Part shown: in pieces, positions 1 through 9,653 of the stretch
Layout of the letters: the number at the start of each line of letters is the position of its first letter
How positions within the stretch are numbered: position 1 is the first letter of the stretch
Assembly: GCA_001464715.1 (NCBI GenBank)
Contig: LNDT01000028.1
Span: forward strand, 1 to 64,000
Source: Bdellovibrionales bacterium Ga0074137
GTDB lineage: Bacteria > Bdellovibrionota > Bdellovibrionia > Bdellovibrionales > JAMPXM01
Length of the DNA: 64,000 nucleotides
Reading direction: 5' to 3'
Notes under the pieces: model-generated
Database searches by the model: none
Told to the model about the DNA's origin: nothing
What the model saw: only the letters and a program-made list of their open reading frames with translations
Made by a program: the position numbers and the translations under genes

Positions 1-1296
1 CAGAACGTGGCGACCATCGGGCGAGTAACTTGGATCTTCGTTGTCAGCCATTTTTCCATTCGGCTTTCTCGCCGATGTCAGGCGGATCATGTCGGATCCG
101 TCGGCATTGACGGTAAAGATATCGAAAGCCCCTTTGTCAGATCCAGCGAAGACCAGTCTTTTGCCATCCGGCGACCACCGCGGAGACGAATTGTATTCGC
201 CGGCAATTGTGATCTGTTTAATTCCAGTTCCGTTGGCATTCATCGTGAAAATGTGAGGTCGGCCGTTTCGGTCGGACGAGAAGGCTATTTTCGATCCGTC
301 AGGACTTACGGAGGCCTCGACGTTAAGAGCGCCTCGAGGCCCGTTCGTGATGCGTTCCAAAGTTTTTCCATCGAGCGACATTTTGTAGAGGTCGGGATTC
401 CCTGAGTTCGAAATCGTCAAAAGGATATGTCGGTTTGTCGGAGCAAACGTCGAACCTGAATTGATACCTTTTCGGTACGAGACAAGAAAGCGACGGCCTG
501 TGGATGTGTCGTAAGTGAATAGATCAAGGTTTCGGCGCTTCTCGTTAGCGTGGTAGGCGAACGCCGAATAGGCGACCATTTTTCCATCAAAAGACCATGA
601 AGGCGACTGAGCAATCGATTTGTGAAAAGTGACTTGTTTGGAATTGGCGCCATCCCAATCCATGACGAATATTTCTTTTTGATCAGGCCGTGTGCTTCGC
701 GAGGTTACGATTCGCGAAAGAAACATGCCGCGGCTGCCTGTGAGTTCCTTCAAAACATCATTGGCAAAGGTGTGAGCAATCGTGCGCGCGTCCGAGGTTT
801 TAGCCTTATAGGACTTTCCGAGAACAAGTTTTTGTTGTGAGACATAATAGGTGTACGTGTCGACAATCAAATCATTGCCGCTCACGCGATATCCAACTCG
901 AATCAAGAAGTCGGTACCTATTTGTTTCCAACTTTCAAATTTGAAGCCGCCCTCCTCCTGTGGAGTTGGTTTAAGGCCCATCTTCGAGACGTCTTCGACG
1001 TAGGCGGCCGGCTTGATCATTTCAAAATAGCCACTGGTTTCCATATCATTTCTAAAAACGTCGAAAAGATCTTTACCGACTTTGAGATGAGCGGGACTTC
1101 CGCCAGCAACGCCGCTGTACTGAAAGGGCGGAAGAGCTAAAAGGCTCTTTTTAAAGTTCGCATCAGTGATTCGAATGTAGGCGCCACCCGAGGAGCCAGA
1201 CGAAGCTTCGGACTCTTGAGCCATAGATTTTGAAGTGCCCATCAGGGCTGTTGCAGAAAAAACGAGGCTCAGTCCAAAACGTGAAAAGCGATTCAT
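1..1296 (-). CDS. tolB: Tol-Pal system translocation protein TolB (C-terminus beyond window)
   Basis: Periplasmic TolB, which links Pal and the outer membrane to the TolQRA motor. The reading frame stays open from an ATG at 1296 to the window edge (432 codons), so the C-terminus is missing. AAGGAG lies 6 bases before this ATG, which favours it over the ATG at 1302. The N-terminus is a signal peptide ending near SMAQES. A TolB N-terminal domain follows, then repeated beta-propeller blades with SPDG-type motifs; the last visible one reads PSYSPDGRHVL. It is the last visible gene of a minus-strand tolQ-tolR-tolA-tolB set, about 100 bases after tolA. Family assignment is firm from the gene order and the propeller motifs. 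Confidence 0.93.
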   Translation of the reverse strand, partial: MNRFSRFGLSLVFSATALMGTSKSMAQESEASSGSSGGAYIRITDANFKKSLLALPPFQYSGVAGGSPAHLKVGKDLFDVFRNDMETSGYFEMIKPAAYVEDVSKMGLKPTPQEEGGFKFESWKQIGTDFLIRVGYRVSGNDLIVDTYTYYVSQQKLVLGKSYKAKTSDARTIAHTFANDVLKELTGSRGMFLSRIVTSRSTRPDQKEIFVMDWDGANSKQVTFHKSIAQSPSWSFDGKMVAYSAFAYHANEKRRNLDLFTYDTSTGRRFLVSYRKGINSGSTFAPTNRHILLTISNSGNPDLYKMSLDGKTLERITNGPRGALNVEASVSPDGSKIAFSSDRNGRPHIFTMNANGTGIKQITIAGEYNSSPRWSPDGKRLVFAGSDKGAFDIFTVNADGSDMIRLTSARKPNGKMADNEDPSYSPDGRHVL

Positions 1297-1401
1297 AGCC
1301 ATCTCCTTGCGCTGTCGATATCGCAGTTAGTGTCGCTTAGATCGGGGGACCTCGTCACTTCAGTTTGAGTCGAAAGTCGAGGATGTTGGTAACGTGGCGT
1401 T

Positions 1402-2202
1402 TTATCTGAATCCGCTGGGCTCGAGGTCGAGTTCAACGCCCTGATTTTCAAGAATGCCTTGCAGCGATTCTGGCGGTGCCGACAAAGGCTGGGCGCCGTC
1501 GATGGCAGTCAGTGCCGATTCGTCGAAAACATTGTTGCCGGAGGACTGAACGATCGACTTTTTCAAAATATTTCCGCGACTGTCGATCAAAACAACCACG
1601 CGGACTCGCAGTTTCGCCGTCGCCAAAAATTTGGGTGGTCGCCACTGGTTTTTGATTCTCGCTTCGAGCTCGTCGAGATACTTCGCGTGATCGAGACGTG
1701 TCAGACCCGAAAGTGAGTTTCCTTTTGAAAGTTGATTTCCGCGAACAGCAGCCTGAGCCTCTTTGACATCTTTGAGAGCTTTGTTGGCCGCCTCGGCACG
1801 AGCTTGACGATCGAGACGCGCCATTGCTTCAAGGCGTTTCAATGCGGCCGTCTGGTCTTTCTTTTGCTGTTTTGGATCGGGCTTCGTCGGCTTCAGTACG
1901 ACGGGTTCTGTTTTTTTAGGAGCTTCTTTCGCGATTTCCTTAATGGGCGGAGGGAGATCTTTGGTCGTCGCTTCTGTAGCCGCTGTTTCGGGAATCGGTG
2001 TTTCTACAATCGGCGGAAGGACTGCGGCTTTTTCTGGAAGTCCGACAATATCGACGCGAATCGCACTCTCAAGCCTGAGGGGTTCCGTCGGAAAAATATA
2101 AGCGCGGACAGTGAGGATAAGAATCAGCACGACGTGCGCGATCGCCGATTTGACGAGCGCGCTTTTGATGTCAGTGCTTTCGCTCACGTCCTGCATGGCC
2201 AT
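1402..2202 (-). CDS. tolA: TolA-like / TonB C-terminal energy transducer
   Basis: A 266-residue inner-membrane protein expected to transmit TolQR motion to TolB/Pal. One transmembrane helix lies at about residues 18-38. A Pro- and Lys-rich segment (about 65-120) follows, then an Ala/Lys/Glu helical stretch (about 115-155), and a C-terminal TonB/TolA domain (about 170-260) with YLDELEARIKNQWRPP followed by the typical beta-strand pattern VRVVVLIDSRGNI. It starts 4 bases after tolR. The helical spacer is shorter than in E. coli TolA. It could be called a TonB-family protein, but the position after tolQR supports TolA. Confidence 0.88.
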   Translation of the reverse strand: MAMQDVSESTDIKSALVKSAIAHVVLILILTVRAYIFPTEPLRLESAIRVDIVGLPEKAAVLPPIVETPIPETAATEATTKDLPPPIKEIAKEAPKKTEPVVLKPTKPDPKQQKKDQTAALKRLEAMARLDRQARAEAANKALKDVKEAQAAVRGNQLSKGNSLSGLTRLDHAKYLDELEARIKNQWRPPKFLATAKLRVRVVVLIDSRGNILKKSIVQSSGNNVFDESALTAIDGAQPLSAPPESLQGILENQGVELDLEPSGFR

Positions 2203-2206
2203 TTTC

Positions 2207-2635
2207 CTAGAGGCTCTTCGGCATAGTTACGAGACCAATATTGCTAATACCGGCCGCTCGAATCTCGGCCATCGTCTCGGCGACAAAGCCATAGTCGACG
2301 CTTTTGTCGGCTTGTAAGTAAATCTGCTTATTGGGCCGTTTTTCAAAAATTGCTGTGAGACGCACGCGAAGATCCGCCGTCGGAATCGGAGTGCCGCCCA
2401 CAGTAATTTTGCGAGCTTTTGTAATCACCAGTACAAAAGGCTCTTCGGACGTCGATACTCCGGAAGCGGCCGTTTCTGGAAGTTCGATTTCAAGCCCTTG
2501 CTGCATCATGGGCGCTGTGATCATGAAGATGATCAACAAGACCAACATGACGTCGACAAGCGGAGTGACATTGATTTCGCTCATAACGGCACGACTGCCG
2601 CGACCACCATTTGAGCTTCCGCCAGACATTCCCAT
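2207..2635 (-). CDS. tolR: TolR/ExbD-family biopolymer transport protein
   Basis: A 142-residue stator partner of TolQ, anchored by one N-terminal transmembrane helix with a periplasmic domain. The hallmark INVTPLVDVMLVLLIIFM is present at about residues 21-38; its Asp is the proton-relay residue of the ExbD/TolR family. The periplasmic part contains the usual IYLQADKSVDYGFV segment. A Gly/Ser-rich N-terminal tail (MGMSGGSSNGG) precedes the helix. It starts one base after the tolQ stop and is certainly cotranscribed with it. Confidence 0.93.
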   Translation of the reverse strand: MGMSGGSSNGGRGSRAVMSEINVTPLVDVMLVLLIIFMITAPMMQQGLEIELPETAASGVSTSEEPFVLVITKARKITVGGTPIPTADLRVRLTAIFEKRPNKQIYLQADKSVDYGFVAETMAEIRAAGISNIGLVTMPKSL

Positions 2636-2636
2636 A

Positions 2637-3362
2637 TCAGTTTTCTTTGAAGAAGTTGCGTTTAGCCACGTTCAAAAAGTCGGAACCGAAGCTTGCGACT
2701 TCCATCTCGATCTTTCGCACACGGCCGACAAAGTAATTGTAGCCAGCCACTGCCGGTAGCGCCGCAAAAAGACCAACAGCTGTGGCGAAAAGAGCTTCCG
2801 AGATACCCGGCGCCACCACCGCGAGGCTCGCTGATCCGCTAGAAGCAATGTTTTGAAAGGACGTCATAATTCCAATGACGGTTCCAAGCAGACCGATGAA
2901 AGGCGCTGTACTTCCGACCGTCGCAAGAAAGCTGAGATTCGCTTCGGCTTTTGCGATTTCAGAGTCTGTCGACTTGCGCAACGTGCGTTCAAGGTTGTCG
3001 AGCCCAGTGAGGCGCGTTCCCGCGTTGGATCCGATATCGCCGCTGTTGGCGCCCAGAGTTTTCTCTGCGATTCGTTGAAGCTCTTGAAAAGCCGCTGTGA
3101 AAACTCGGGCGACATTTGAATTTTCAAAATCTTTCGCGCGAGCTCCCATGTCCTCGAGCGACTGAGACTTCCAAAATGCCTCGACGAAAAGTTCGTTCGC
3201 CGTTTGCATGAGTGAAAGCTGGCGGCGCTTTGTAATAATGATGGCCCAAGAGATCACGCTGAGAGCGATCATGAGAAACAACAAGCCTTGCACAACGGGG
3301 CCGGCCCCAAGCACTCCGTCGATAATTCCTGTTTTAACTGCGATTTTTGGCGCTGCTGCCAC
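2637..3362 (-). CDS. tolQ: TolQ/ExbB-family proton channel protein
   Basis: A 241-residue inner-membrane protein forming the proton channel of the Tol motor with TolR. Three transmembrane regions are visible: one near residues 22-42 and two in the C-terminal half around VGSTAPFIGLLGTVIGIM and LFATAVGLFAALPAVAGYNY, the conserved MotA/TolQ/ExbB core. Translation begins at a GTG (3362) with GGAG 8 bases upstream. A 7-bp inverted repeat lies in the 77-base gap before it, so this operon may have its own promoter there. Confidence 0.93.
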   Translation of the reverse strand: MAAAPKIAVKTGIIDGVLGAGPVVQGLLFLMIALSVISWAIIITKRRQLSLMQTANELFVEAFWKSQSLEDMGARAKDFENSNVARVFTAAFQELQRIAEKTLGANSGDIGSNAGTRLTGLDNLERTLRKSTDSEIAKAEANLSFLATVGSTAPFIGLLGTVIGIMTSFQNIASSGSASLAVVAPGISEALFATAVGLFAALPAVAGYNYFVGRVRKIEMEVASFGSDFLNVAKRNFFKEN

Positions 3363-3408
3363 GATGAAGCTCCTTCATGAACATGTTGGCATTAGCGTAT
3401 TCTTGTAA

Positions 3409-3431
3409 AGCGCTGAGAATCAAACAGCGCT
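3409..3431. repeat. 7-bp inverted repeat upstream of tolQ
   Basis: AGCGCTG (3409-3415) and CAGCGCT (3425-3431) are perfectly complementary with a 9-base loop. The repeat lies between the GDPD-like gene and tolQ. It may be an operator or a weak terminator; there is no T-run on either side. Confidence 0.45.
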
Positions 3432-3439
3432 GCGAAATT

Positions 3440-4309
3440 TTAGATCTTTTCTTGGTTCAAGAGTGCGTCGAAAACATCTCGTCCCTCGACAAGCACGCCA
3501 TCGTAGTTGGCTTCAAAGAGCTCTTTTGCGCTTTCGAGGCTGCGCGCAGGACCTGCATAGCGCCGAAGTCCGCGACGATGCGCTTCACCTAAAGTTGCGG
3601 CTCGCTTTCGAACCACCATCGCGCCGCTACGGCGTTCCTCTTGATCAGAGATGACCAAATCAGACTTTAAGTTGACCAGCTCCTCGAGACCAAAATTTGC
3701 CAGGACCTCAATTTGAATGAGAGCCGATTGGCTGGAACCAAAAAGACCGCGCGGCTGACCCTCGCGAAGCTCTTTCAGTGTGCCGTCGCTTTCGGCTTGC
3801 AGGGCCACATTGTCGAGCGAAAGAGGCTTTGAACCGTCGCCCCAGATTTCGAGAATTTTGTTCGAAAGACCGGGCCGACGACTGATCAGATTTAAGACGA
3901 CCGGAACGGCCTTGAGGTGGGGATAAAACTCGGAGAGCTCGAAGAGTCCTGCCGATTCACATTCGGCTCGCGACGAAATTTCAATCGGTTTGCCTTTCAT
4001 TGCGCCACCCGGAAGTAAATCTGTGCGCGCAACGACCAGCTGATTTTCGCCACCCAAATGTACATCCAGCCAAAGTCCCGAAGTGATCGTATTGTTTTTC
4101 CGGACAGCAAGAGCGGCATCCGCAGGAGTTTGAACGCGCAGAAGTACGAGACGGCGCCCACCCTCGTGAGCAGTTGTCGTGAAGCTGTGCTCAAAGGGTG
4201 TTTTAATCGGCTTATTTTTCGCCTTGGAATTCAGATATAACCACGTCCCAGAAATGGCGGTAAACAGGCTGAAGAAGACAACGAAAATGGAACGAAGACT
4301 TTGGCTCAC
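3440..4309 (-). CDS. Degenerate glycerophosphodiester phosphodiesterase-like membrane protein
   Basis: A 289-residue protein with an N-terminal membrane anchor or signal (residues 8-27). The rest resembles the GDPD TIM barrel: AHEGGRRLVLLRVQTPADAA aligns with the family's AHRG...ENT start, GLWLDVHLGGENQLVVARTD with the xxELDVxxTxDGxxVVxHD strand, and ANYDGVLVEG with the final strand. The acidic and His residues of the active site look substituted: there is no HRG/ENTP, and the HD after QLVV is RT. A binding or structural role is therefore more likely than catalysis. It is the first gene of the minus-strand Tol cluster. Family assignment is by motif spacing only. Confidence 0.6.
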   Translation of the reverse strand: MSQSLRSIFVVFFSLFTAISGTWLYLNSKAKNKPIKTPFEHSFTTTAHEGGRRLVLLRVQTPADAALAVRKNNTITSGLWLDVHLGGENQLVVARTDLLPGGAMKGKPIEISSRAECESAGLFELSEFYPHLKAVPVVLNLISRRPGLSNKILEIWGDGSKPLSLDNVALQAESDGTLKELREGQPRGLFGSSQSALIQIEVLANFGLEELVNLKSDLVISDQEERRSGAMVVRKRAATLGEAHRRGLRRYAGPARSLESAKELFEANYDGVLVEGRDVFDALLNQEKI

Positions 4310-4389
4310 CTGTTCTAAGACCCCATTCTAATTCAGGAAAACGAAAACCGCAGTACCGTTTTAAAAATCCCAAATAAGACTTAAAAAGA

Positions 4390-4437
4390 CCGAGATGAAT
4401 TGCCCTTGATGCTGTTTTCGATTAGTTTTCATCTCGG
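4390..4437. promoter_or_regulatory. Inverted repeat in suf operon leader
   Basis: CCGAGATGAA (4390-4399) and TTCATCTCGG (4428-4437) form a perfect 10-bp inverted repeat with a 28-base loop. The 3' arm ends in the first bases of the GGAG ribosome binding site (4436-4439) of the Rrf2 gene at 4447. As RNA it could mask that site; as DNA it could be an operator for the Rrf2 protein itself. Both readings are inferences. Confidence 0.6.
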
Positions 4438-4446
4438 AGCGAAATT

Positions 4447-4929
4447 ATGAACCGAATTCATCGAAAAGTCGAGTACGCATTGATCGCACTTAAGCACATG
4501 CGCGCCAAAACGCCTGGTGAGCTTACGACAGTCAAAGAAATGTCGAGCCTCTACGGTTGTCCTCACGATGTTTTAGCTCGCGTTCTCCAAACATTGGCAA
4601 ACCGGTCGATCCTTGTTTCTGAGCAAGGGGCCCACGGCGGATACGCCATCAGTAAGGATCTTCATCGTGTTACATTCTACGATCTCCTCGAGATGATACT
4701 TGGACCGCTGGGTGTCGCCCGTTGTCTGCACGAAGCCGAAGAGGGGGCCTGCGACCTTCGAAACACGTGCAACATTGTTTCTCCGATTCAACTACTCAAT
4801 CGCAAAATGGCGGAATTCTACCGAAACCTGTCCGTGGCAGAACTGATCGAAGCCGGCCGAGGCGGAAGCGCGCAGAAGCCGCCAGCTGTGACTTTAGGGG
4901 CCGATCGCGCCGTGGGGTTTGAGCAATGA
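4447..4929 (+). CDS. Rrf2-family transcriptional regulator of the suf operon
   Basis: A 160-residue winged-helix regulator. The N-terminal HTH (about residues 10-65) has the Rrf2 pattern ending in [13 protein letters not shown], followed by the dimer helix FYDLLEMI. Three cysteines, in [17 protein letters not shown] (about residues 92-108), match the Fe-S ligating cysteines of IscR/SufR-type members. It lies at the head of the suf genes, and its TGA overlaps the ATG of sufB (ATGA), so it is very likely the Fe-S-sensing autoregulator of the operon. Whether it is closer to IscR or to SufR cannot be decided by eye. Confidence 0.88.
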   Translation: MNRIHRKVEYALIALKHMRAKTPGELTTVKEMSSLYGCPHDVLARVLQTLANRSILVSEQGAHGGYAISKDLHRVTFYDLLEMILGPLGVARCLHEAEEGACDLRNTCNIVSPIQLLNRKMAEFYRNLSVAELIEAGRGGSAQKPPAVTLGADRAVGFEQ

Positions 4930-6356
4930 GCCAACAGCTGCCCGATCTCGAGTATAAACATGGTTTTGTGACCGACATCGAGACCGATGCGATCGCGAAG
5001 GGTTTGAGCGAGGACACGATTCGGCTCATATCCTCTAAAAAAAATGAACCTGCGTGGATGCTTGATTATCGTCTTAAGGCCTACAAGCTTTGGCTGACGA
5101 TGAAAGAGCCCGAGTGGGCAGATCTGAAATATACGAAAATCGATTACCAAAATATTATCTATTACTCGGCGCCCAAAAAAGCACCCGAGAAAAAACAATC
5201 GCTGGATGAACTCGATCCGGAGTTATTAAAAACGTTCGAGCGCCTTGGCATTCCTCTTTCAGAACAAAAACGAATTTCAGGCGTTGCCGTCGACGCCGTA
5301 TTTGATTCGGTTTCTGTTGGAACAACTCATCAGGCCGAGCTGGCTCGTCATGGTGTTGTCTTTTGTTCTATTTCGGAAGCTGTTCACACACATCCCGAGC
5401 TTGTAAAAAAATATCTCGGATCTGTGGTTCCAACCAGTGACAACTTTTTTGGTGCCTTGAACGCCGCCGTGTTCACCGATGGATCTTTTGTTTATATCCC
5501 AAAGGGCGTGCGGTGCCCTCTCGATCTATCGACATATTTCCGAATCAACGCGTCTGAAACAGGGCAGTTCGAGCGAACTCTGATCATTGCGGACTCGGGA
5601 TCCTTCGTAAACTACCTAGAGGGTTGCACGGCGCCTCAAAGAGATGAAAATCAGCTTCATGCGGCCGTCGTTGAGTTGGTTGCGATGGACGATGCCGAGA
5701 TAAAGTATTCGACGGTTCAGAATTGGTACACGGGCGACAAAAATGGAATCGGCGGAATCTACAACTTCGTCACGAAGCGCGGAAAATGCCAGGGCAAGAA
5801 CTCTAAAATCTCGTGGACTCAGATTGAGTCGGGATCGGCTATCACTTGGAAATATCCCAGCTGTATTCTTCTTGGTGATGGTTCACAGGGTGCCTTCTAT
5901 TCTGTCGCTCTCACGCATGATCACATGCAAGCCGACACCGGCACGAAGATGATCCACATCGGGAAAAATACCAAGAGCACCATTTTGTCGAAGGGAATCT
6001 CGACGGGGCACTCAAAGAATAGCTACCGAGGGCAAGTCAAGATCATGCCGTCGGCTGAAAATGCTAGAAACTACTCGCAGTGCGATTCCATGCTTGTTGG
6101 CGGCAACGCGTCGGCCAACACGTATCCCTACATGGAAGTGAAGAATCGAACAGCGACTCTTGAGCATGAGGCGACGACGTCTCGTATCAGTGAAGACCAG
6201 CTCTTTTATCTTCAGTCCCGTGGTCTTGATAAAGAGGCGGCAATATCAATGCTCGTGAATGGATTCTGTAAAGATGTCTTCAAACAACTGCCGCTCGAAT
6301 TTTCTGTCGAGGCTGTGAAGTTGATTGAAATGAAACTTGAAAACTCGGTGGGCTAA
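4926..6356 (+). CDS. sufB: Fe-S cluster assembly scaffold SufB
   Basis: A 476-residue subunit of the SufBCD scaffold, which assembles Fe-S clusters in the cytoplasm. Full length, with the conserved [17 protein letters not shown] and [19 protein letters not shown] segments (SufB normally has CTAP here, also present: EGCTAP), and the beta-helix core running to the C-terminal [15 protein letters not shown]. It starts at the ATG overlapping the stop of the Rrf2 gene, and is followed 21 bases later by sufC. Confidence 0.96.
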   Translation: MSQQLPDLEYKHGFVTDIETDAIAKGLSEDTIRLISSKKNEPAWMLDYRLKAYKLWLTMKEPEWADLKYTKIDYQNIIYYSAPKKAPEKKQSLDELDPELLKTFERLGIPLSEQKRISGVAVDAVFDSVSVGTTHQAELARHGVVFCSISEAVHTHPELVKKYLGSVVPTSDNFFGALNAAVFTDGSFVYIPKGVRCPLDLSTYFRINASETGQFERTLIIADSGSFVNYLEGCTAPQRDENQLHAAVVELVAMDDAEIKYSTVQNWYTGDKNGIGGIYNFVTKRGKCQGKNSKISWTQIESGSAITWKYPSCILLGDGSQGAFYSVALTHDHMQADTGTKMIHIGKNTKSTILSKGISTGHSKNSYRGQVKIMPSAENARNYSQCDSMLVGGNASANTYPYMEVKNRTATLEHEATTSRISEDQLFYLQSRGLDKEAAISMLVNGFCKDVFKQLPLEFSVEAVKLIEMKLENSVG

Positions 6357-6377
6357 TGGCCCCAAAGAAAGCGTGAG

Positions 6378-7148
6378 ATGGCCGTCGAACAAGTTCTGTT
6401 AGAAGTAAAAGACCTCCATGTCGATATCGGCGACAAACCGGTATTGAAGGGCATCAATTTGACCGTACGCCCTGGAGAAGTGCACGCGATCATGGGACCC
6501 AACGGTTCTGGGAAGTCGACGCTGTCAAAAGTTTTGGCGGGGCACCCCGACTACAAAGTCGTTTCCGGGACAGTGAGGTACGAAATTAATTTTTCGATGA
6601 AGAATCTTTTGGAGATGGATCCCGATCAGCGCGCAAAAGAAGGTGTCTTTTTGGCGTTTCAGTATCCCGTGGAAGTGCCAGGCGTAACAAATGAGATTTT
6701 CTTAAGAACTTCGTTCAATGCGATTTGTAAACACCAAGGTGTCGAGGAGATGAGCGCACCGCAGTTTGCGACCTTCTTGAAGTCGAAACTCGAACTCGTC
6801 GAGATGGATCCTAAATTTCTCGAGCGTGGCGTGAATGTCGGATTCTCCGGTGGCGAGAAAAAGCGAAATGAAATTCTGCAAATGGCCGTACTGTCGCCAA
6901 GACTGTCGCTTTTGGACGAAACGGACTCGGGCCTCGACATCGATGCGCTTCGCATTGTTGCCGGCGGCGTGAATAAATTGAAGAACAGCAACAATGCGAC
7001 AGTTCTTGTGACGCACTATCAGCGACTGCTCGATTACATCGTTCCGGACTTTGTTCACGTTTTGGCCGATGGAAAAATCATCGAGACAGGCGACAAGACA
7101 TTAGCTTTGAAGCTTGAGGAAAAAGGTTATGACTGGCTCCTCCACTGA
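6378..7148 (+). CDS. sufC: Fe-S assembly ATPase SufC
   Basis: A 256-residue ABC ATPase that drives SufB/SufD conformational change. Walker A GPNGSGKS is at residues 40-47, the signature FSGGEKKR lies in the middle, and Walker B reads [12 protein letters not shown] followed by the His switch in LVTHYQR. The SufC-typical [10 protein letters not shown] is present. It sits between sufB and sufD and overlaps the sufD start by 20 bases, pointing to translational coupling. Confidence 0.96.
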   Translation: MAVEQVLLEVKDLHVDIGDKPVLKGINLTVRPGEVHAIMGPNGSGKSTLSKVLAGHPDYKVVSGTVRYEINFSMKNLLEMDPDQRAKEGVFLAFQYPVEVPGVTNEIFLRTSFNAICKHQGVEEMSAPQFATFLKSKLELVEMDPKFLERGVNVGFSGGEKKRNEILQMAVLSPRLSLLDETDSGLDIDALRIVAGGVNKLKNSNNATVLVTHYQRLLDYIVPDFVHVLADGKIIETGDKTLALKLEEKGYDWLLH

Positions 7149-8406
7149 AGCGGTAAAACAGCCGACGCTCGCTCATGCGGTTTCGCCGCAATGGACGGCT
7201 TTGCTTGAAGCTGCAAGTTCAAGCGCGCTTCGTTTTTCTTCGCAACCAGAGCACTGGTGGACGCTTCAAGCCGATCGACTTCGATCTCAGTGGACGGTCT
7301 CGGGGCTTCCGACAATGAGACTTGAAAGCTGGAAGTACACAAGTCTCGTTTCTCTTCACGAAAAGCCACGCATCGTGCAAGACGCCGTGCTGACAGTCAA
7401 CGCGCCTGGCGGTGTCCTTGTTGCGCGACTGTCTGATCTTAAGGCAAGGGCCGAAAAAGATCAGTCTGTCGGTCCCGTCGAAAAGTTAAAGGCACTTTTT
7501 TTAAAGAAGAGCGATGTTGAGTTCGAGAATATCGCGCGCAGTATGGTCGCCGATCCTTACGTTATTATTATTCCAGCCGGATTTAAGGCCGAGGCGCCGA
7601 TTGAATTGAGCTGGGAAAGTTCTTCGAAGGAAAGCTGGGGTCATGGAGTTGTCGGCATTCTTGCCGGCGAAAATACCGACGTGTCGATTGTCGAAAGCTA
7701 TGGTCAGGGATCTTGCGCCATGACTCTGGCGACATTTGTCGATGTCGCTCCTGGAGCCAAAGTCGGCCATTTACGGCTTCAGCGAGGCGTTGGTGCCGAT
7801 GCCGTGATTGCAAGTGCGCGCGTCGAAGTTGGTCTCGGAGCGGCGTACGAGACTTCGCAGGTTTCGTTTGGTGCCGAACTTTCGAGAGAAAATCTTATTG
7901 TCGAACTTGTGGGAGCGTCGGCACAGACGACAGTCGACGGCGTGTACATTGGCCGAGGGCGCCAGATTTTGGATCATCACACCGAGCTTGTGCATCGCGT
8001 GGGTCAGACAAAGAGTGCTCAAGTCTATAAGGGAATTCTTTCCGACGAGTCGCGCGGCATTTTTAATGGTCGCATTGCGATTTCAAAAAATGCTTCAGGC
8101 TCGGATTCATCTCAGATGAATCGCAATCTCTTACTTTCCAAGAAAGTCGAAATCGATACGAAGCCACAATTGGAAATCGATAACGACGACGTAAAAGCCG
8201 CGCACGGGGCGGCGATTGGTCGCCTGGATCCCGAACATGTTTTCTATCTGCGTTCCCGAGGAATCGAAACCAGTGAGGCGATCGAAATTTTGTCGCGCGG
8301 TTTTGCTTTTGAAGGAGTGGCGCGCCTGACTTCGGACTTGCTTCGATCGCGCGGGACTGAGGCCATTGAGGCGGGACTTCGGGGGCTCTCATGGGAGTCT
8401 CTATGA
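7129..8406 (+). CDS. sufD: Fe-S assembly protein SufD
   Basis: A 425-residue SufB paralogue, partner in the SufBC2D complex. The C-terminal half carries the family pattern [36 protein letters not shown] and [20 protein letters not shown]. The ATG at 7129 is preferred to an upstream TTG at 7114 because AGG-rich sequence (gaggaaaaagg) stands just before it. The N-terminal 150 residues are poorly conserved, as usual for SufD. The stop overlaps the sufS start (ATGA). Confidence 0.94.
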   Translation: MTGSSTEAVKQPTLAHAVSPQWTALLEAASSSALRFSSQPEHWWTLQADRLRSQWTVSGLPTMRLESWKYTSLVSLHEKPRIVQDAVLTVNAPGGVLVARLSDLKARAEKDQSVGPVEKLKALFLKKSDVEFENIARSMVADPYVIIIPAGFKAEAPIELSWESSSKESWGHGVVGILAGENTDVSIVESYGQGSCAMTLATFVDVAPGAKVGHLRLQRGVGADAVIASARVEVGLGAAYETSQVSFGAELSRENLIVELVGASAQTTVDGVYIGRGRQILDHHTELVHRVGQTKSAQVYKGILSDESRGIFNGRIAISKNASGSDSSQMNRNLLLSKKVEIDTKPQLEIDNDDVKAAHGAAIGRLDPEHVFYLRSRGIETSEAIEILSRGFAFEGVARLTSDLLRSRGTEAIEAGLRGLSWESL

Positions 8407-9653
8407 AATTTGAATTGGCTCAAGTTCGATCCGAAATACCTCAGCTCGCTGTCAAAGTCCGAGAACGCGATCTTGTGTATCTCGACAATGCCGCCACGAC
8501 ACTGAAACCAAAGTCGGTGATTGATCGTTTGAGCCAGTACTACCTTGAAGAAGTGGCGAACGTTCACCGTGGCGCTCATTGGTTGGCAGAAAATGGAACC
8601 GGTCTTTATGAAAATGCAAGGCAGACAGTCGCAACATTTATCGGTAGTGAATCGCCCGCCGACATTGTTTTCACGCGGGGAACGACGGAATCTTTGAATC
8701 TTGTCGCTCAGTCCCTGGTTCTCCTTGGACAGCTTAAAAGTGATCATCAGAACCGCGGTCTCGTTGCGGGCGACGAAGTGTTTGTTACGGAACTTGAGCA
8801 TCACTCGAACATCGTCCCTTGGCAGTTGGCTTGTGAACGAAGCGGAGCAAAGCTTCGCGTTATTCCGGTCACGGACGATGGAGAAATCGATCTTCAGTCG
8901 TTTAGGAAACAAATCTCGGCGAAGACAAAGATCGTTGCTTTTTCATGCTGCTCCAACGTGCTTGGAACTATCACCAAGCCGTCTGATGTTGTCGCTATTG
9001 CGAAGTCGGTTGACGCTATCGTTGTTGTCGACGCGGCTCAGATGGTCACGGCCGAAAAGATGGAAGTCTCGTCGTGGGGTGCAGACTTCGTCGTCTTTTC
9101 TGGTCACAAGATTTTTGCGCCGTTCGGTATTGGCGTTCTGTGGGCTGCGAAAGGTTGGCTGGATATATTGCCGCCCTACCAGGGCGGGGGAAGTATGATT
9201 GATTCCGTAACGTTTGAGAAAACGACATGGGCCCATGCACCTCAAAAATTCGAAGCAGGAACACCGAACGTCGGAGGCGCTGTCGCCTTGGGACGTGCCA
9301 TTGAATGGTTTCACTCGCACGGTAGTATCGAGGCCATGGCGCACGCAAAAAATCTTGCGGAAGAAGCGCGGCGCGAACTCGCTCGAATTCCCGGGCTTCG
9401 AATTTACGGAAATCCTTCCGTCAGAACGTCCGTTGTGTCGTTCAATCTTGACGGAGTTCATGCGAGCGATCTTGGAACGCTGCTGGATCAGCAGGGAATT
9501 GCAATTCGTGCGGGCCATCATTGCTGTCAGCCGCTGATGAAGCGACTTGCTTGCGCGGCCACGGCGCGCGCGTCATTTTCAATTTACAATCAGATGAAAG
9601 ATGTGGAAGCCCTTGTCGCCAGTGTGCGGAAGGCAAAGGAAATACTGTTATGA
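8403..9653 (+). CDS. sufS: Cysteine desulfurase SufS
   Basis: A 416-residue PLP enzyme that takes sulfur from cysteine for Fe-S assembly. The PLP lysine lies in FSGHKIFAP, the substrate-binding N-terminus reads YLDNAATTLKP, and the active-site cysteine is in RAGHHCCQPL, matching SufS/CsdA (R-x-G-H-H-C-x-Q-P) except for an extra adjacent Cys. The ATG at 8403 overlaps the sufD TGA and has GGAG 5 bases upstream, so it is chosen over the ATG at 8391. No sufE or sufU is visible nearby; the sulfur acceptor may be encoded elsewhere. Confidence 0.95.
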   Translation: MKFELAQVRSEIPQLAVKVRERDLVYLDNAATTLKPKSVIDRLSQYYLEEVANVHRGAHWLAENGTGLYENARQTVATFIGSESPADIVFTRGTTESLNLVAQSLVLLGQLKSDHQNRGLVAGDEVFVTELEHHSNIVPWQLACERSGAKLRVIPVTDDGEIDLQSFRKQISAKTKIVAFSCCSNVLGTITKPSDVVAIAKSVDAIVVVDAAQMVTAEKMEVSSWGADFVVFSGHKIFAPFGIGVLWAAKGWLDILPPYQGGGSMIDSVTFEKTTWAHAPQKFEAGTPNVGGAVALGRAIEWFHSHGSIEAMAHAKNLAEEARRELARIPGLRIYGNPSVRTSVVSFNLDGVHASDLGTLLDQQGIAIRAGHHCCQPLMKRLACAATARASFSIYNQMKDVEALVASVRKAKEILL

